Under the pieces are notes generated by a model that was given only the letters and a program-made list of their open reading frames with translations, was not told the DNA's origin and ran no database searches. Shown piece after piece: positions 33,568-41,735 of a stretch of DNA of 42,189 nucleotides. The stretch lies in the NCBI GenBank assembly GCA_003135055.1, contig PLDF01000191.1:1-42189 (forward strand). Direction: 5' to 3'. Both the position numbers and the translations under genes were made by a program. The DNA is from Bryobacterales bacterium (GTDB lineage: Bacteria; Acidobacteriota; Terriglobia; Bryobacterales; Bryobacteraceae). The stretch's first letter is position 1, and the number at the start of each line of letters is the position of its first letter.

Positions 33568-34322
33568 GTGGCATCCGTTATGTAATGTAGCATATTTTGC
33601 CAAAATTTGGAAATGATGCTCGGTTATTTCGGGAGGGAAATGTCTTAACTGTGTTACGGGTACGAGCCCAGCGGCTTGCTCCAAAAGCCGGCCCAGGGCG
33701 ACTTCAGGCCGACTGCATTTCCAGGGGTTGGCGATCTGGACGCCATCAACGGCCGCAAGCGCGTTTGAACGAAGCCGCAGGGCGGCGGACGCTGCGCGTG
33801 CTTGTTTGTCGAGGCTTTCTCTTCGACCCGTTTGCGTTCGCGATTAAGAAGGGGTAACCTCTTGAGCGATGCTCCATATTTGGAATGCTCACAGTAGAGC
33901 CTTGTAGTTTATTACTTCCAGTGGAATATCGATTCAAATTCCATAATGGTCGGCGTCTGCCCTAAACGCCAGCGGCCTCGTTCAAACGCCCCAATCGAAA
34001 GTGCCCCGGCCCGAATCTCTCGGCTGCGCCTGGGGCCTCACGCACCGGGGCACTTCCGATTGAGTCATAGCGTTTATCTGGAGTGATTCGAAATTCAGTC
34101 ATTCGAACTTCCGGGCCGACGTTTCAGTGGTGTTACTTCCGGCTGGCGGCTGGCGGCTCCTGGGGTGCTCTGCGGTACCCGAATGCTCCGCACGCGGTAG
34201 TGTGGTTTTACTATGACCACATTACGCCGCACACCGCCAAGAACGGAAGAGCGGTAAAATGTTATGTTCCCCGGAAAATGTGAGCACTTTAGTCCAAGGG
34301 TATCACCAAAGGAGGGCAGACT
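33568..34322. other. Intergenic region between divergent accessory operons
   Basis: Contains the likely promoters of the DUF457 operon (AT-rich 33575-33610) and of the module starting at 34323. 33992-34062 holds a long inverted repeat (separate entry). TGTGGT-N9-ACCACA at 34201-34221 is a possible operator. A 66-codon frame at 34083-34283 has no family likeness and I do not call it. Confidence 0.5.
33992..34062. repeat. Long stem-loop with 18-bp arms
   Basis: Arms 33992-34009 (caatcgaaagtgccccgg) and 34045-34062 pair with one mismatch, which becomes a G-U wobble in a minus-strand transcript; the loop is 35 nt. Outer copies of taaacgc and gcgttta at 33963-33969 and 34070-34076 extend the symmetry. 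It may be a REP-like element or an RNA structure. Confidence 0.6.
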
Positions 34323-34892
34323 ATGCCGCCAACGAAGAAGGTCGCAGGTGACGGCGCAAAACAGCCAGCCGCCAAGGCTCCGAAACCCAAGGTCAAGTGG
34401 CCATTTCCCCGCGCAACTCTGGAGCAAGCTCTCAAGGTTCCGTACGCTCTAAAAGAACACAACGGCGGAAACCCCTGGGAGACCGACGAAGTGCGCAAGG
34501 CTGTGGGAGCTAGTGCGGGCAATCCATGGTTCTACTTAAGCGCAGCCTCTCGCGACTATGGCCTTACGATCGGCACGCGCGATACGCCGAAGATCACCCT
34601 TGCAGAGCTTGGCCGAGAGATAGTCTACGCGCCCAATCCGGAAACTGAGCTGACGCTTAAGAAGCAAGCATTCCTGAACATCGACATTTTCAAGCGAGTC
34701 CTCGAATACTACAAGGGAAGTAACCTTCCCGACATGAAGTACCTCGGCAACACACTCACCAAGGAGTTTGGGCTCGATCCAGAAACTCACGAAGAGTTCG
34801 CTAAGATATTCCGTGAAAACTGTCAGTATCTTGGGATCACTTCCGGGGTACCGTCCGCGCCGGGCGACGAGGAAGAAGAGAGTGAGGCATGA
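34323..34892 (+). CDS. Unknown protein paired with a TIR/deoxyribosyltransferase-like gene
   Basis: 189-aa soluble protein. The N-terminal 28 residues are Lys/Ala/Pro-rich and probably disordered. The core has KWPFPRATLEQALKVPYALKE, GGNPWETDEVRKAVGASAGNPWFYLSAASRDYGLT and KITLAELGREIVYAP, a layout resembling a winged-helix domain. The C-terminal half is helical (AFLNIDIFKRVLEYYKGSNLPDMKYLGNTL, HEEFAKIFRENCQYLGI), and the tail is acidic (DEEEESEA). I recognise the sequence type as conserved but not its function. A very good AAAGGAGG lies 7 nt before ATG 34323. Its stop TGA overlaps ATG 34889 of the next gene, so the two are translationally coupled. Confidence 0.7.
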   Translation: MPPTKKVAGDGAKQPAAKAPKPKVKWPFPRATLEQALKVPYALKEHNGGNPWETDEVRKAVGASAGNPWFYLSAASRDYGLTIGTRDTPKITLAELGREIVYAPNPETELTLKKQAFLNIDIFKRVLEYYKGSNLPDMKYLGNTLTKEFGLDPETHEEFAKIFRENCQYLGITSGVPSAPGDEEEESEA

Positions 34893-35401
34893 TCGCCCGG
34901 CACAGTCACGCTGAGTGAGGGAGCGGCCAATTCCGAGCTTACAGCGTTCGTGATCTTGCCTTTCGTCGAGCGCGATCCAAAACACCCGAAGGGATTCTTT
35001 GCCGAGGTCTCCGCAGTATCATCACGCCAGCCGCGAAAGACTTCAAAGTTAAGACCGCCAACCGGCAGGGCAGCGACATGATTCAATCCACGATCATTAA
35101 CGACCTTATCGAGGCAGATCTGGTAATCGCCGATCTCACAGAGCACAACCCCAACGTTATGTTTGAGCTCGGTGTGAGAATGGTCCAGGACAAGCCCGTG
35201 GTACTGATGAAGGCCGAGGGTACCGGGCCACTGTTCGACGTCGACAATATGCTCCGCGTCTTTGAGTACAGCCCAAATCTGTGGCAGACAACTGTGGAGA
35301 AGGATATGCCGAATCTGCGCGACTTCATCAAGGGCGCTTGGGAGAATCGCGACCCCAAGAAATCCTATATGAACATCCTTCGCGGACGGGCGAAGACTTA
35401 A
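34889..35401 (+). pseudogene. TIR/nucleoside-deoxyribosyltransferase-like gene with two compensating frameshifts
   Basis: The C-terminal 107 residues (from ATG 35078) read IINDLIEADLVIADLTEHNP and then NVMFELGVRMVQDKPVVLM, the alpha/beta pattern of TIR-like and nucleoside 2-deoxyribosyltransferase-like proteins that bind or cleave NAD+ or nucleosides. Upstream the same protein continues in another frame: ELTAFVILPFVERDPKHPKG, FFAEV (34929-35008), then back to SIITPAAKDFKVKTANRQGSD. A one-base loss at about 35009-35011 explains the second switch. ATG 34889, overlapping the upstream stop, is in the frame of the C-terminal part, so a one-base gain near 34895-34925 is needed as well. Either the gene is inactivated or the assembly has two indel errors. 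Confidence 0.65.
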
Positions 35402-35930
35402 GGAGCTTCGTTGAGAGAATCTAGCATCATCGCCAGTGTGTATTGTTTCGAAATTGTTTTCATTGCATATGCCGCAATCAAGCGGCAGCAGCTACACGTT
35501 ACAGGGAAATTGTGCCGGGCGACAACTCGGAGAATTGCAACGAGCGTCCCGAGCCTCACAGGGCCACAGGGTCGTATTCTGGAGTTGCGATCCGTTGGTG
35601 AGTCGGTTCCGACGTCTCTAGAATTGCTTGACCGGATACTCACCCAGCAGCGTAGCGCCGAAAATAAGACTCAGGCCTTGTCCGGTGAATAATTCTGCTA
35701 CACAACTGCACACAAGAGTTTGAGGGGAGTACCCGTAAGTCTATGAAAACCTGGTACGCCCGAGTGGATTCGAACCACTGACTTTTTGGTCCGGAGGCAA
35801 CTGTGAGAACGTCAGTCTCTTACTTTTCAATAGGTTGGAATTGGCTCGGGGGCCTCATTTCGGCCCATTCGGCGTCAATTGGGTAGGCATTTGGGTAGGT
35901 CAAAAAAAGTGACAGTGTGGTTCTAGGGTA
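35402..35930. other. Region between TIR-like gene and NYN gene with integration scar
   Basis: 35411-35692 is open from a TTG for 93 codons directly after the TIR-like gene, but I recognise no family and do not call it. 35752-35796 is a tRNA 3' half (see next entry). 35825-35905 on the minus strand could encode the end of an integrase (LTYPNAYPIDAEWAEMRPPS), which is weak evidence. Confidence 0.5.
35752..35796 (-). other. 3' half of tRNA-Arg(CCG), probable attachment site
   Basis: On the minus strand the 45 bases start with the anticodon loop CTCCGGA, then CCAAA (3' anticodon stem), a 5-nt variable loop, a perfect T arm (AGTGG-TTCGAAT-CCACT), acceptor strand CGGGCGT, discriminator A and CCA. 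The 5' half is missing: the bases before the loop (GTTGC) cannot pair with CCAAA, and no D arm follows. A break in the anticodon loop is a classic crossover point of tyrosine integrases, so this is likely an attR-type duplicate left by an integrated element on its higher-coordinate side. Confidence 0.65.
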
Positions 35931-36530
35931 TCAAACGGGCCAAGCGATATTGCGACGGAAGTCGGAGTGAGCGAGGAGTTCCGGCGCTGGGTTATAGCCC
36001 GGAACGGCGATGAGGGCCACCTGAAGTCCAGCGCGCCTAGCGTTTTTCATGGCCGGAATGCAATCGGTGTCGTTGGTCACGAGGCCAATAAGCTCAACAG
36101 ATCGATTTGAGGATATCGTCGCCATATCGAGACCGATCCGCATATCAACGCCCTTCTGCTCAAATTTCGGTTCAAAATCGGCATCGGTGAGTGGGGGTGC
36201 CCCGGGCGTGAAAGGGATGCGCGACTGCTTAAGGATAAACCCTCTGAACTTCAATACGCCGATGCGAACGGCAAAGAGGTCTTTGCGGGAGAGTTCGTGG
36301 AGCCATGTATCGGACCCCGTGAAAGTTCGCGGGGTACCGCTGACGGGCTGGATTGCGCTTCCGTTGTAGGGAGGGCAATCATAGAAAAGTACGCGGTGAA
36401 TTTCCTCGTCCGCCAGCGCACACGCATGGGCAATTTTTTCGATGTAGTCTGGAACGAAATTCTTGTGGGCTTTGCGAGTGTATACTCGGAGATGCCCACC
36501 GTCGATGAGCACAGCAATTTTCTTTTCCAT
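35931..36530 (-). CDS. NYN-domain (LabA/DUF88) putative endoribonuclease
   Basis: 199-aa PIN-like NYN protein. The first strand has KIAVLIDGGHLR with Asp10; LFYDCPPYNG follows; KGVDMRIGLDMATIS (Asp129, Asp135) and LVTNDTDCIPAMKNARRAGLQVALI (Asp154, Asp156) supply the remaining metal-binding acids. This is the usual order for LabA/DUF88 proteins, which are thought to cut RNA. Length is standard for the single-domain form. It is preceded by a structured leader (36549-36595). It lies on the element side of the tRNA fragment. Confidence 0.85.
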   Translation of the reverse strand: MEKKIAVLIDGGHLRVYTRKAHKNFVPDYIEKIAHACALADEEIHRVLFYDCPPYNGSAIQPVSGTPRTFTGSDTWLHELSRKDLFAVRIGVLKFRGFILKQSRIPFTPGAPPLTDADFEPKFEQKGVDMRIGLDMATISSNRSVELIGLVTNDTDCIPAMKNARRAGLQVALIAVPGYNPAPELLAHSDFRRNIAWPV

Positions 36531-36548
36531 ACCGGTATAAATGATGAA

Positions 36549-36596
36549 GGCCCAAGGAGTTGCCTCCTTGGGCCTGTATAGTGCCCGCCTACGGGC
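36549..36596 (-). promoter_or_regulatory. Leader of two hairpins before the NYN gene, one with GNRA loop
   Basis: Arms 36549-36559 and 36564-36574 are perfect 11-bp complements; on the minus-strand RNA the loop is GCAA, a GNRA tetraloop, making a very stable hairpin that contains an AAGGAG/CUCCUU pair. A smaller hairpin (GCCCG-TAGG-CGGGC) lies just upstream at 36583-36596. The large hairpin ends 18 nt before the NYN start codon and has no U-tract, so attenuation or control of translation is more likely than plain termination. Confidence 0.55.
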
Positions 36597-36680
36597 GTAT
36601 CGGATAAGACAACGGCAACCTTAAACAAGGCTACCTGATGAGATTGTGACACAAACTGCGTTGAAAATGCAAGGCGTTCT

Positions 36681-36902
36681 TTAGGATTCTTCTAGGATTT
36701 TAAATGCCGGCGTTGTCGGGTGATAAAAATACAGGCAACTCCCCCAAAGAAAGAGAAGTTCCACGTGTGGCCATGACGTTCTTGTGCGTTCATGAAACTC
36801 TAGAATAATGTGGCTGCCGGCCTGGTGCACCTTGGCGTATTGCCAGCGCCGGCACAGAACATTCGCGAGATGCGTACCCGAGACGTCGCGTGGGATCTTC
36901 AT
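36681..36902 (-). CDS. HicA-like toxin, atypical C-terminus
   Basis: 73-aa protein. The first 35 residues match HicA mRNA interferases: MKIPRDVSGTHLANVLCRRW, then QAGSHIILE containing the catalytic His of the GSH motif. After that HicA proteins normally have a second strand, an H..VP.H segment and GTL..IL helix; here the sequence is SWPHVELLFLWGSCLYFYHP, which does not fit. Either this is a divergent member or a frameshift has replaced the C-terminus. ATG 36902 overlaps the stop of the antitoxin gene (ATGA). Confidence 0.65.
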   Translation of the reverse strand: MKIPRDVSGTHLANVLCRRWQYAKVHQAGSHIILEFHERTRTSWPHVELLFLWGSCLYFYHPTTPAFKILEES

Positions 36903-37108
36903 GCGACGGACAAGATCTCGTCGCGGACCAGATGGAGGCGAACCCGTTCGGGCCGGGGCCGGTCGAAGAAGAACGCCGTCGTGGCCTCAAGCACATTCTC
37001 GCGCAACTGCTGCCAAGTATTCGCCTCAGTGAAGATGTTTTCAGTCAGGCACTCCGCGCAAAAGCCGCCATCGGCCTCCTGGACGACTTCGAACACCAAT
37101 TCTGCCAT
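36899..37108 (-). CDS. HicB-like antitoxin
   Basis: 69-aa protein starting MAELVFEVVQEADGGFCAEC, then an ENIFTEANTWQQLRENVLEAT segment and ending RPERVRLHLVRDEILSVA. This is the short HicB/DUF1902-type antitoxin fold (partial RNase H-like) without a separate DNA-binding domain. It lies upstream of hicA in antitoxin-toxin order, with a 4-base overlap. The open frame extends to 37192, but the fold begins at ATG 37108. Confidence 0.7.
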   Translation of the reverse strand: MAELVFEVVQEADGGFCAECLTENIFTEANTWQQLRENVLEATTAFFFDRPRPERVRLHLVRDEILSVA

Positions 37109-37343
37109 ATCCCTATGATAGGGCATCAGTTTGCCCATCAGCCCGTTGCCCAGCATGTTCCGCCAGAGCCCGCGATCCGTCTCCGCGTCCACGCGCGGCC
37201 AGCCATCTTACCTACCAATTCCACCCTCCCCCAAAACACGTTCACACGACATCCAACTATTTGTTTCGCCTATTTTCAAGCACTTAGGCCCCACCGCGCC
37301 GTCCAGCCTCAAAAGCGCCTGCTAGTCTCTAATCGAGGTTTTT

Positions 37344-38049
37344 ATGTCTACCGATAAACAACGCGCAGCTAACCGCATGAATTCACAAAAATCTACCGGC
37401 CCCATCACCACCGAGGGAAAAGCCGCATCCCGCTACAACGCCCTGAAGCACGGCATCTATACCCCAACACCAGATCATGTTCGACGAATCCGCCGAAGAT
37501 CTCGCCGAGCTCGCCGCCGAATACCACGAACATCACAGCCCCGCCGATCCCGGCCAGCGTTTCCTCGTCGATACTCTCATTAACAACGAATGGCGCCTCC
37601 GCCGCCTGCGCCGCGTCGAAGCCGAGCTCTGGGAGCACGCCACCAACGCCTTCCTGGCAGAAAATATCGAAGTCCAGGCTTGCTCCTCCGGCGACGCCTT
37701 CGCCACCGCCGCCCCCACCTTCGAGCGCCTCCAACGGGTCGTCAATTCCTGCGAGCGCGCCTATCACCGCGCGCTAAAGGAGCTCCAAGCCCAAGTGGTG
37801 CGGGGCCATGCCCTGCGAACCCCTCATTCCGAAACCCCCGAAGCCGCCCCGCAACCCGAAGCCACCCCTACCCCAGCCCCGCAACCCGAACAATCCAAGC
37901 CCAGTTCCGCGAATTTGGGTTCGGTCTGCAATAATCCGAAAACCCCGCCCGCCGCCCCGCCATCCGCCAGCCCAGCCGCCCCCGCAAGCCCTGCGGAAAC
38001 CCAACCATCCGCCGTAAATTCCGATCCGGAGCCGCCGGAAGCCGCATGA
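37344..38049 (+). pseudogene. Frameshifted acidobacterial conserved protein
   Basis: ATG 37344 starts STDKQRAANRMNSQKSTGP and continues to ASRYNALKHGIYTPTP, a conserved N-terminus seen in many proteins of Acidobacteriota and Planctomycetota. At about 37460-37470 the reading must shift by one base: the following part (IMFDESAEDLAELAAEYHEH, PADPGQRFLVDTLINNEWRLRRLRRVEAELWE) is in the next frame and is read through to 38049. The C-terminal third is Pro/Ala-rich. A one-base insertion in the accccaacacc stretch explains it. Function is unknown; the helical core ends in a disordered tail. Confidence 0.7.
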
Positions 38050-38180
38050 AGACCCTTTCCACTCGATTCTCACGCCAGGCGCTACCCAATTCCGAAGACA
38101 GCGGCCCTCAGGCGAACAAGTCGGCCTCCGCCACACCCTGTTATCCTCGGAATTAGCGCCCCGTCCGTCGCGCTTCCCAA

Positions 38181-41100
38181 ATGAAAAAACTGCTCGCTCT
38201 CAATCGCGGCGAAATCGCCATCCGCATTCTGCGCGCCGCCAACGAGCTCGGCCTGCGCACCGTGGCCATCTACTCGCAGGAAGACCGGTTGGCGCTGCAT
38301 CGTTTCAAGGCGGACGAAGCTTACCTGATCGGCGCCGGCAAGGGCCCGGTGGAAGCCTACCTCGACGTGGAAGGCATCGTCGCGCTGGCCAAGGAAAAAG
38401 GCGTCGACGCCATCCATCCGGGCTACGGGTTCCTCGCCGAAAATCCCGCACTGCCCCTCGCCTGCGAGCGCGCGGGCATCGTCTTCATCGGGCCCAGCGC
38501 CGGCTTGCTCGAGCTGCTTGGGGACAAAACCGCCGCGCGCAAATTGGCGCAGCAGGCCGGCGTGCCGGTGGTTCCGGGCACCGGCAAGGCGGTCGCCAAT
38601 CCGCACCAGGCCGAGAAGATCGCGGCCGGCATCGGGTTCCCGCTCATCGTCAAAGCCGCATTCGGCGGCGGCGGGCGTGGCATGCGCGTCGTGGAAAAGG
38701 CCGCCGATTTCGCCGGCAAGCTGCAAGAGGCGCGCCGCGAGGCCAAGGCGGCCTTCGGCAACGACGCCGTATTTCTGGAGCGGTTCGTGCGGCGCGCGCG
38801 CCACGTGGAGGTGCAGATTCTCGGCGACCGCCACGGGCACCTTCTGCACCTCTATGAGCGCGATTGCTCCGTGCAGCGGCGCCATCAGAAAGTCGTGGAA
38901 GTTGCCCCGGCCGTGGGGCTCGCGGCCGCCATCCGCTCCGCGCTGGCCCATGCCGCGGTGAAGCTCGCCACGGCCGCGGGCTACTACAACGCCGGCACGG
39001 TGGAGTTTCTGGTGGACGCCGATTCCGGCGAGTGGTACTTCATCGAAGTGAACCCGCGCATTCAGGTGGAGCACACGGTCACCGAAATGGTGACGGGCAT
39101 CGACCTGGTCCGCTGCCAGATTCAAGTGGCCCAAGGGCACAGCCTGCACGGGCCTGAGATCAATCTGCCGCCGCAGGATAGCATTCCGCTCTATGGTTAC
39201 GCGCTGCAATGCCGCATCACCACCGAAGATCCCGCGAACAATTTTGTGCCGGATTACGGGAAGCTCTCCACCTATCGCTCGCCCGCCGGCTTCGGCATTC
39301 GCCTGGACGGCGGTTCGGCCTACAGCGGCGCGGTGATCACTCCCTATTACGATTCGCTGCTGGTGAAGACCACCGCCTGGGGCCGCGAGTTCGCGCACGC
39401 CTGCCAGCGCATGGACCGCAGTCTCCGCGAGTTTCGCGTGCGCGGCGTAAAGACCAATATCCCGTTCCTTGAAAACGTGGTCAACCATCCGGATTTTCAG
39501 GCCGGGCGAGTGACCACTCGCTGGCTCGAAGAGACTCCGGCGCTGTTCAAGTTCGTAGTCAAGAAGGACCGCGCCACCAAGCTGCTGACCTATCTCGGCG
39601 ACGTGATTGTCAATGGGAACCCCACAGTAGCCGGCAAGCCTGCGCCGCTGCGGCTGCGCAAGCCGCCCATCCCTCCGAACGATCTCAGTGCGCCGCCGGA
39701 AGGCACGAGACAGATATTGGAACGGGACGGCGCCGCGGGGCTGGTAGCTTGGGTGCTGGCGCAGAAACGGCTGCTGCTTACCGATACCACCTTCCGCGAC
39801 GCGCACCAATCGCTTCTCGCGACGCGCGTGCGCACTTACGACATGATGGCCATTGCGAACTTCGTGTCGCACCGGCTGCCCAACCTCTTCAGCCTGGAAA
39901 TGTGGGGCGGCGCCACGTTCGACGTGACCATGCGCTTCCTCTACGAAGACCCGTTCTCTCGCCTGCGGCGGCTCCGTCAGGCGATTCCGAACATCTGTTT
40001 CCAAATGCTGCTGCGCGCTTCGAACGCGGTCGGGTACACGGCATATCCCGATAACGTCGTCGCCGAGTTCATCTACGAAGCTTCCGCGCAGGGCATGGAT
40101 ATCTTCCGTATCTTCGACTCGCTGAACTGGCTGCCTAACATGAAGGCGTCCATGGAAGCCGTGCGGAAGACTAAGTCGGTATGCGAGGCGGCTATCTGTT
40201 ATACGGGCGATATTCTCGACCCAAAGCGCGATAAGTATCCGCTAGCTTACTACGTAAACATGGCTAAGGAGCTGGAGCGCATGGGTGCGCACATGCTGGC
40301 TATCAAGGATATGGCGGGCTTGTGCCGTCCCTACGCCGCGGAGAAGCTGGTAAAGACGCTGCGCGACCAGATCGGCATTCCGATCCATTTCCACACTCAC
40401 GATACCAGCGGCATCAACGCTGCCTCGGTTTTGAAAGCGGCGGAAGCCGGCGTACACATAGCCGATGGCGCCGTGGCGTCGATGAGCGGGCAGACCAGCC
40501 AGCCGAATATGAACTCGATCGTAGCGGCGCTCGACCACACGAAGCGCGCGACCGGTCTCGACCTGGACGCATTGAATCAGTACGCCGATTATTGGGAGAC
40601 AGTGCGAGATTACTATGCGCCGTTCGACACCGGCCCGAAAGCGGGCACGGCGGACGTCTACTTACATGAGATGCCGGGCGGTCAGTACACCAATCTGAAG
40701 GAACAGGCCGAGTCGATGGGTCTGGGCGCGCGCTGGCGCCAGATCGCGCGGACTTACGCCGATGTCAACATGGCGTTCGGCGATATCGTCAAGGTGACTC
40801 CGTCGAGCAAAGTGGTGGGAGACATGGCCATCTTCCTGGTGAACCACAACATGACCATGGAACAGTTCGAACAGTCGACGCCGGATCACAATCTGACGCT
40901 GCCCAGTTCGGTGATCGACATGTTCATGGGGTCTCTCGGCGAGCCGGATAGCGGATGGCCGAAGAAGCTGCAGAAGATCATTCTGCGCGGACAGAAGCCG
41001 CGCCGCGGACGTCCGGGCGCGCATCTCCCGAAGGTCGATTTGGATGCGACCGCGGCGGCGGTGGAGAAGAAGATCGGCCGGCGTCCGTCAAAGGACGAGA

Positions 41101-41618
41101 CACTGAGTTACCTGATGTATCCCGACGTATTCGTGAAGTTTGCCCGCAATCGCCAGACATGGGGCGATGTGGACGTGTTGCCGACGCCGCAGTTTTACTA
41201 TGGCATGGAACGCGGCGCGGACATCACGGTGGAGCTGGAACCGGGCAAGTCTCTGGCGATCAAGTTTCAAACCATCGGCGAGCCGCATCCGGACGGCACG
41301 CGCACGGTATTCTTCGAGCTCAACGGCCAGCCTCGCGAGGTAACCGTCCGCGACCGCAGTCTGGAGGTGAAGCAACCGGCGCGAGTGAAGGCGGACGTGA
41401 CCAAGCCGGGCGAGATCGGCGCGCCGATTCCCGGTGTAGTCTCAAGCGTAGCGGTAGAGCTGAATCAGAAAGTCAAGAAGGGCGACCCGCTATTAGTGCT
41501 GGAAGCGATGAAAATGCAGAGCACCGTTTACTCACCCTTGGCAGGCGCCGTCAAACAGTTGCTGACGCAGCCCGGCCAGCACGTAGAATCCAAAGACTTA
41601 CTGCTAGTGATCGGGTGA
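38181..41618 (+). CDS. pyc: Pyruvate carboxylase
   Basis: 1145-aa biotin enzyme that makes oxaloacetate from pyruvate, bicarbonate and ATP (anaplerosis). Domains in order: biotin carboxylase (residues 1-450) with NRGEIAIRILRAANELG, HPGYGFLAEN, the ATP-grasp loop GGGGRGMR and EVNPRIQVEHTVTE; carboxyltransferase (about 530-800) with LLTDTTFRDAHQSLLATRVRT, the MRFLYEDPFSRLR segment and HFHTHDTSG zinc-ligand histidines; then the PYC_OADA domain; and the biotinyl domain ending in EAMKM with biotinylated Lys1111. Length matches the single-chain alpha4 type. No frameshifts. A dispersed repeat lies behind the stop. Confidence 0.96.
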   Translation: MKKLLALNRGEIAIRILRAANELGLRTVAIYSQEDRLALHRFKADEAYLIGAGKGPVEAYLDVEGIVALAKEKGVDAIHPGYGFLAENPALPLACERAGIVFIGPSAGLLELLGDKTAARKLAQQAGVPVVPGTGKAVANPHQAEKIAAGIGFPLIVKAAFGGGGRGMRVVEKAADFAGKLQEARREAKAAFGNDAVFLERFVRRARHVEVQILGDRHGHLLHLYERDCSVQRRHQKVVEVAPAVGLAAAIRSALAHAAVKLATAAGYYNAGTVEFLVDADSGEWYFIEVNPRIQVEHTVTEMVTGIDLVRCQIQVAQGHSLHGPEINLPPQDSIPLYGYALQCRITTEDPANNFVPDYGKLSTYRSPAGFGIRLDGGSAYSGAVITPYYDSLLVKTTAWGREFAHACQRMDRSLREFRVRGVKTNIPFLENVVNHPDFQAGRVTTRWLEETPALFKFVVKKDRATKLLTYLGDVIVNGNPTVAGKPAPLRLRKPPIPPNDLSAPPEGTRQILERDGAAGLVAWVLAQKRLLLTDTTFRDAHQSLLATRVRTYDMMAIANFVSHRLPNLFSLEMWGGATFDVTMRFLYEDPFSRLRRLRQAIPNICFQMLLRASNAVGYTAYPDNVVAEFIYEASAQGMDIFRIFDSLNWLPNMKASMEAVRKTKSVCEAAICYTGDILDPKRDKYPLAYYVNMAKELERMGAHMLAIKDMAGLCRPYAAEKLVKTLRDQIGIPIHFHTHDTSGINAASVLKAAEAGVHIADGAVASMSGQTSQPNMNSIVAALDHTKRATGLDLDALNQYADYWETVRDYYAPFDTGPKAGTADVYLHEMPGGQYTNLKEQAESMGLGARWRQIARTYADVNMAFGDIVKVTPSSKVVGDMAIFLVNHNMTMEQFEQSTPDHNLTLPSSVIDMFMGSLGEPDSGWPKKLQKIILRGQKPRRGRPGAHLPKVDLDATAAAVEKKIGRRPSKDETLSYLMYPDVFVKFARNRQTWGDVDVLPTPQFYYGMERGADITVELEPGKSLAIKFQTIGEPHPDGTRTVFFELNGQPREVTVRDRSLEVKQPARVKADVTKPGEIGAPIPGVVSSVAVELNQKVKKGDPLLVLEAMKMQSTVYSPLAGAVKQLLTQPGQHVESKDLLLVIG

Positions 41619-41735
41619 CGCGGGCGGTCTTGCCGCCAGCCAGTGGTAACGCCGGCGGTCTTGCCGCCGGTGCCTTTGACTCGACGCGTAGGACAGGCCT
41701 CCCGGCCTGTCCCGACAGGCCAGAGGCCTGTCTTA
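41619..41735. repeat. Hairpin-forming repeats after pyc
   Basis: Two copies of gcggtcttgccgcc at 41624-41637 and 41654-41667 (the second flanked by gccg/cggc), then aggacaggcctcccggcctgtcc and gacaggccagaggcctgtc at 41690-41731. The last units resemble the ggccaggaggcctgtcc element at 20672-20688. They may act as a terminator for pyc and for the convergent gene. Confidence 0.6.

Noticed and set aside
33963..34076. Integron attC-like site
   Set aside because: Size and symmetry are suggestive, but the right end GTTTATC does not fit the GTTRRRY core and no integrase or cassette array is present.
34083..34283. 66-codon plus-strand gene
   Set aside because: No family likeness, no ribosome site, and it overlaps the probable control region of the 34323 gene.
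38082..40004. Very long minus-strand open frame (640 codons) opposite pyc
   Set aside because: It lies fully antisense to a canonical pyruvate carboxylase; the translated sequence is Arg/His/Gly-rich without any family motif, as expected from GC-rich codon bias.
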